Of a stretch of DNA of 64,000 nucleotides, positions 60,036 through 64,000 are shown piece after piece. A model generated the notes under the pieces. It saw only the letters and a program-made list of their open reading frames with translations. It had not been told where the DNA came from and did not search any database. The stretch's first letter is position 1. Each line of letters opens with the position of its first letter. Origin of the DNA: Symbiodinium natans (lineage: Eukaryota; Sar; Dinophyceae; Suessiales; Symbiodiniaceae); assembly GCA_905221605.1 (NCBI GenBank), contig CAJNDS010002303.1, forward strand, positions 1 through 64,000, in the 5' to 3' direction. The position numbers and the translations under genes were made by a program.

Positions 60036-60809
60036 CCCCTAAACCCAAACCCGAAAACCCCAAACCCTACAACCCTAAACGCTAAAATAAAACCCCAAAC
60101 GCTACACCCTAAACCTTAAAACCCTATATGCTAACCCTAAACCCTAAACACCTAAAAAACACTAAACCCTAAAACCATAGCATCCAAAACCCCAAAAACC
60201 CTCAAACCCTAAAACCCAAAAACCCTAAGCAACCCCTCCCTAAACTCTAAAACCCGAAAATCCTAAAACCCTAAAACACTAAACCCTAAAACCATAGCAC
60301 CCATAAACCCCAAAAACCCTGAAACCCTAAAACCCAAAAACCCTATGTAACCCTAAAGGGCTCCCATGGCCTGTTCAGGCAGTCGAGGCATTCGGGTTGC
60401 CAGAAGCCCTGAACCCGAACCCCAGAACTCGAAACTCGCGACAAAGATGGCATCTTGGCCAAACACAAGGGTTTAGAGTTTAGGGAAGACCCCCCCCCAA
60501 AAAAAAAAAAAAACTGAACCTTACATTGCACCTGCTGCATTTACCCGACATCCAACCGCGAGCCACCAAAGAACCCCCGCGACCGCAAACCGGACGAACA
60601 TGCCATAAATCGCACAAGCTCATCTTGACTGACCCAAGCGGAGGGGACTGCCGCCAAGCCCCGAGCCTGAAACCAACGAGAGGGATGCCCCCTCTTGTGG
60701 GAAACGCCCAAACCCCACTCCCCAAACTCTCTCCGTAAACCCTAAACCCTAAACCCTAAACCCTAAACCCTAAACCCTACGTGGGCCCTTTTTGGGAAAG
60801 GCCCCAAAC
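60036..60809. repeat. CCCTAAA/CCCTAAAAC repeats and unassigned unique DNA
   Basis: 60,040-60,350 holds a duplicated ~110-bp block of AACCCTAAAACC-type words. 60,520-60,720 is unique with frames on both strands but no domain. CCCTAAA 60,736-60,780. Confidence 0.65.
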
Positions 60810-60868
60810 CTGCCCCAAGTCGGCCTCCTGATTCGGATCCGTGTTGTTGTACGGGCAGATCGCCTGGC
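60810..60868 (-). CDS. Candidate micro-exon, CPYNNTDPNQ
   Basis: Minus strand: acceptor CTCGCTCCAG|, donor |GTTTGGGG, 59 bp reading QAICPYNNTDPNQEADLGQ. CPxxNTDPNQ-like segments resemble linkers between cysteine-rich modules in secreted protist proteins (recollection, uncertain). Confidence 0.55.
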
Positions 60869-60934
60869 CTGGAGCGAGGCCGGTGAGAATGTCATGGGTT
60901 CCCCTACTACCCTCCAATATATTCCCCCCCCTGT

Positions 60935-61919
60935 TTAGGGTCTAGGGTTTAGGGTTTAGGGTTTAGGGTTTCTAAGGATACTAAGTCGACTTTCTAAGTC
61001 ACACGAGCTTCCAAACAGCTCAGCAGGGGCTCAGTGTTCGGGTTTGGGTTTAGGGCTCAGGGCTTAAAGGTTCAGGTTTGCTTAGCTCTCAGAATTTTAA
61101 GGTGCAGGGTTTTGGGGTTCAGGGCTTGAGTTTTCCAGGATTTAGGGTTTAGGGTTTAGGGTTTAGGGATTAGGGTTAACCCTAAACCGTAAACCCTACA
61201 CCTCTCGCACTTGGAGTGGCCCAGTGGCTGCACTTTGATGCGGACGTGCGCCAAGTGCCATCGTCGGAGAGCGCTTGCTTCATGGGTTCCCCCACTACCC
61301 CCCTCACCCCCCCCCCCACCATACTACCCCCCCCCCCTGCTTAGGGTTTAGGGTTCAGCATCCCATGTACTACCTTTCACTAGTCGAGCTTTTTCATCTT
61401 GTGATGGAGAAGTACCCACCCACCCAGAGAATCCTATATCATTAAGAAAATATATCATTGTCATTTTCAGCTGCATCTTAAACCCTAAGCCTTGAAACTC
61501 TTTACGCCTCAACCCTGGGCCTTGCACACTAAACCCGGGCCGCACCCTTAACCCCAATGCCACCTTAACACTAAGTAATGTGCTGACATGAAACTTTGAA
61601 AGGGGGGAGAGGAAGGGGGTGTGGGTTTGTGTCTGGCCGACCAAGGTCTGTGCCTTGCGGATTTGTGCCTTGCCGACTAAGGTTTGTGCCTATGCCGACG
61701 AACCCATTAGGGTGTATAAATATATATATATGTATACATATATAGTAAGAGAGGTAGGTTTAGGGTTTAGGGCTACTACCCCCCACCCCTTGGTTCCCCC
61801 CATGAATAAGGCAATTTACGGATAATTAAGCTGACTAAGGTTAGGGGGGGGGGGGGGGGGGGTAGAAAAGAGGGGAGTAGCAGCCCTAAACCCTAAACCC
61901 TAAACCCTAAACCCTAAAC
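60935..61919. other. Repeats, one ambiguous island and a palindromic element
   Basis: TTTAGGG 60,940-60,972. The island at 61,200-61,282 is open in all minus frames (one reads SDDGTWRTSASKCSHWATPS). The sequence CATGGGTTCCCC recurs at 21,787, 60,893 and 61,282. 61,771-61,884 is an inverted repeat GGCTACTACCCCCCACCCC ... GGGGAGTAGCAGCC with TTTAGGG on its left and CCCTAAA on its right. Confidence 0.5.
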
Positions 61920-62012
61920 CCAGGGCATTGTGGGGAAACCATTGATTGCTCTCCCTCCCCGCCTTCTGATGCCAAGATCACTCGGCACGCAGCTTCTTTA
62001 AGGCACTTGACC
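61920..62012 (-). CDS. Candidate micro-exon, 93 bp
   Basis: Minus strand: acceptor AAACCCTTCAG|, donor |GTTTAGGG, length a multiple of three. Reads VKCLKEAACRVILASEGGEG then EQSMVSPQCP. Both splice sites lie at the very edges of telomere-like arrays. Confidence 0.58.
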
Positions 62013-62019
62013 CTGAAGG

Positions 62020-62442
62020 GTTTAGGGTTTAGGGTTTAGGGTTTGGGGTTAGGGTTAGGTTTAGGGTTTACGGTTTAGGGTTTAGGGTTTGGGGTTGGGG
62101 TGGGGTTGGGGTTTGGGGTTTTGGGGTTTGGGGTTTGGGGTTTGGGGTTTGGGGTTTGGGGTTTGGGGTTTGGGGTTTGGGGTTTGGGGTTTGGGGTTTG
62201 GGGTTTGGGGTTTGGGGTTTGGGGTTTGGGGATATTTGTGAGGGTATATAAGGGGTGTCCTTCTGGAGTGACTAGCAAAATAGGGTTCGGGTTGGAAATC
62301 CCAAACCACATCTAAACCCTACCTTGAAAACAGTGCTCAGGGTTTAGCGTTTGGGGTTTCGGGTTTAAGGTTTAGGGTTTAGGGTTTAGGGTTTAGGGTT
62401 TAGGGTTTAGGGTTTAGGGTTTAGGGTTTAGGGTTTGGGAAC
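62020..62442. repeat. TTTAGGG, homogeneous TTTGGGG and TTTAGGG arrays
   Basis: 62,105-62,230 is about 17 perfect TTTGGGG units; TTTAGGG 62,365-62,435. The proline-rich frames are artefacts. Confidence 0.93.
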
Positions 62443-62514
62443 CCCCGCGCCTGGCGGCCCCACGTAGGGACTCTTGCAGTGGATGTTGCACTGCACCCCT
62501 GGCCCAATGCCTCT
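62443..62514 (-). CDS. Candidate micro-exon, CxxxC module
   Basis: Minus strand: acceptor CCCAAACCAG|, donor |GTTCCCAAA, 72 bp reading RGIGPGVQCNIHCKSPYVGP. CNIHCKSPYVG looks like a sushi-type core; CTAAC at 31.1 kb has the same spacing. Confidence 0.58.
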
Positions 62515-62519
62515 CTGGT

Positions 62520-63300
62520 TTGGGCTTTAGGGTTTGGGGTTTAGGGTTAGGGGTTTAGGGTTTGGTGTTTAGGGTTTGGGGTTTGGGGTTTACGGTTTAG
62601 GGTTAGGGTTGGGGTTTGGGGTCTAGGGTTTGGTTTAGGGTTTGGGGTTTAGGGTTTGGGGTGCAGGGTTTGGGGTTTAGGGTTTGGGGTTTAGGGTTTG
62701 GGGTGCAGGGTTTGGGGTGCAGGGTTTGGGGTTTAGGGTTTGGGGTTTAGGGTATGGGGTTTAGGGTTTTCGGGCGTGCTTTACAAGGGTTCAGGGTTTA
62801 GGGTTAGGGTTGGGGTTTGGGGTCTAGGGTTTGGTTTGGGGTTTGGGGTTTAGGGTTTGGGGTGCAGGGTTTGGGGTTTAGGGTTTGGGGTTTAGGGTAT
62901 GGGGTTTAGGGGTTTAGGGCATGCTTTACAAGGGAGAGCTTTCTCTAAGTTAGACGGCCCTCCTTGTTTTCTTTGTTGTTTGGGGAGGGAGGGGGGGGGC
63001 CTTAGAATGAGCTTTAAATACAAGATAGAAGGCTCCGTGCTATCATCTGACCCAGCCAAAACTAAGGTTTTGTGGGCTCTTGTGTGGGTAGAAATCCTCC
63101 TATATACCTCCTCATACACAATCCCTCCCTCCCGAACCCAAAACCCGTGTGGAACCCTAAACCCCAAACCCCAAACCCCAAACCTCATGCCTAAGCCCTA
63201 AACCCTAAACCCTAAACCCTAAACCCTAAACCCTAAACCCTAAACCCTAAACTACCCTAAACCCTAAACCCTAAACCCTAATCCCCTCCCCTCCTCAAAC
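62520..63300. repeat. TTTAGGG/TTTGGGG mixtures, unique part, CCCTAAA array
   Basis: 62,520-62,930 holds alternating TTTAGGG and TTTGGGG with a ~130-bp block present twice (about 62,600 and 62,805). 62,935-63,130 is unique without a recognised product. CCCTAAA 63,196-63,285. Confidence 0.8.
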
Positions 63301-63394
63301 TCTCGGAGGCCTTCGCAGAGGATCGTGTCCAGACTGCAGTTCTCCAGCGCGGTGTGCAGGGGAAGCCCGGCGCAGGTGGCGAAGGGCAGGCAGC
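63301..63394 (-). CDS. Candidate micro-exon, cysteine-rich
   Basis: Minus strand: follows CGGGTGGAG|, donor |GTTTGAGG, 94 bp reading CLPFATCAGLPLHTALENCS then LDTILCEGL. Four cysteines at regular spacing. Confidence 0.55.
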
Positions 63395-63404
63395 CTCCAC
63401 CCGA

Positions 63405-63799
63405 AACCCTAAACCCTAATCCCTAAACCCTAACCCTAAACCCTAAACCCTAAACCCTAACCCCCAACCCTAAACCCTAACCCCCCAACCCCAAGCCCCT
63501 GTTGCCGGGTTTTGGGGTCTGTGTTGAGAAACTCAGACCTCCTTTAAGAACTCATACTCCTTGAACAGCTCCCTCATAAGTCAACGGCCCCTTTGTCAAA
63601 AGACAAGAAGGACATAAGCTCAGCTCAGTTTAGCACATGTTCTTCTAGATATTGTAAGCATCATAACCTTTCATGGCCCCAAAACCCTAAACCCTGAACC
63701 CAACCCTAAACCTAAACCCTAAACCCTAAACCCTAAACCCTAAACCCTAAACCCTAAACCCTAAACCCTAAACCCTAAACCCTAAACCCTACTCAGAAC
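63405..63799. repeat. CCCTAAA arrays and unique spacer
   Basis: CCCTAAA 63,408-63,485 and 63,710-63,790; 63,500-63,680 is unique, AT-richer, with no exon seen. Confidence 0.8.
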
Positions 63800-63874
63800 C
63801 AAGAGGTAGCTGCCAAGGTGCCCACAGGCTCGTTGACCAGGGTGCAGTTTGGGCCAAAGGTGCAGGAAAAGGAC
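63800..63874 (-). CDS. Candidate micro-exon, cysteine-containing
   Basis: Minus strand: acceptor GTGTTCCAAG|, donor |GTTCTGAGT, 75 bp. Reads SFSCTFGPNCTLVNEPVGTL. Most upstream exon visible; the gene probably continues beyond the window. Confidence 0.52.
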
Positions 63875-63886
63875 CTTGGAACACAA

Positions 63887-64000
63887 AGGGTTTAGGGTTT
63901 AGGGTTTAGGGTTTAAGGTTTAGGGTTTAGGGTTTAGGGTTTAGGGTTTAGGGTTTAGGGTTTAGGGTTTAGGGTTTAGGGTTTAGGGTTTAGGGTTTAG
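63887..64000. repeat. TTTAGGG array at window end
   Basis: Near-perfect TTTAGGG running off the window. Confidence 0.95.

Overview
The window looks like nuclear DNA of a protist with TTTAGGG-type telomere repeats, most likely a dinoflagellate. The reasons are: very large amounts of TTTAGGG/CCCTAAA and variant 7-8 bp repeats inside the sequence, very short candidate exons in huge repeat-filled introns with GT and occasional GC donors, an LTR element encoding a giant CCCH zinc-finger protein, and a stretch in its LTR resembling the end of the dinoflagellate spliced leader. The assignment is an inference; other lineages also use TTTAGGG.

Layout. (1) 1-16,400 is a satellite desert: degenerate telomere-like DNA, a palindromic satellite (1.6-2.6 kb), diverged ~170-bp repeats (3.3-4.7 kb), G-run arrays and AT-rich microsatellites (4.9-7.8 kb), a 509-bp tandem repeat (8.8-11.2 kb), a decayed hAT-like transposase (11.6-12.5 kb, minus), a ~215-265 bp repeat (13.0-14.5 kb), a 27-bp satellite (14.5-15.5 kb) and about 900 bp of unassigned unique DNA. 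(2) 16.4-47.7 kb and 56.6-64.0 kb are built of telomere-like arrays in both orientations, interrupted by 40-140 bp islands of unique, mostly GC-rich DNA. Read on the minus strand, many islands are bounded by AG acceptors and GT (or GC) donors, have an open frame, and encode short cysteine-rich peptides. Some islands match each other at protein level (CAxGY modules; TNTIxxRxVDWxP), which is the main evidence that they are real micro-exons of one or more very large minus-strand genes with introns made of telomere-like repeats. I could not join all exons in phase, so the gene model is partial. (3) 47,756-56,611 is a complete LTR-type element inserted into one of these arrays: 287-bp LTRs differing at 2 positions, a copia-like half-tRNA primer site, a polypurine tract and a 5-bp target duplication whose removal restores the TTTAGGG phase. 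It carries one minus-strand frame of about 2,614 codons, interrupted once by TGA just before a WW domain, with an S1-like domain and six CCCH fingers. I see no protease, integrase or reverse transcriptase, so it is probably non-autonomous. (4) Several families of small palindromic elements (MITE-like, some with TA target duplications) lie among the arrays. In two of them a telomere-like array sits inside the element.

How the parts relate: the minus-strand gene(s) appear to tolerate introns that grow by telomere-repeat amplification, MITEs and a retroelement. The TTTAGGG unit itself offers GTTTAG donors and TTTAG acceptors, so the arrays may be nearly neutral to splicing. No rRNA, tRNA or CRISPR was recognised.
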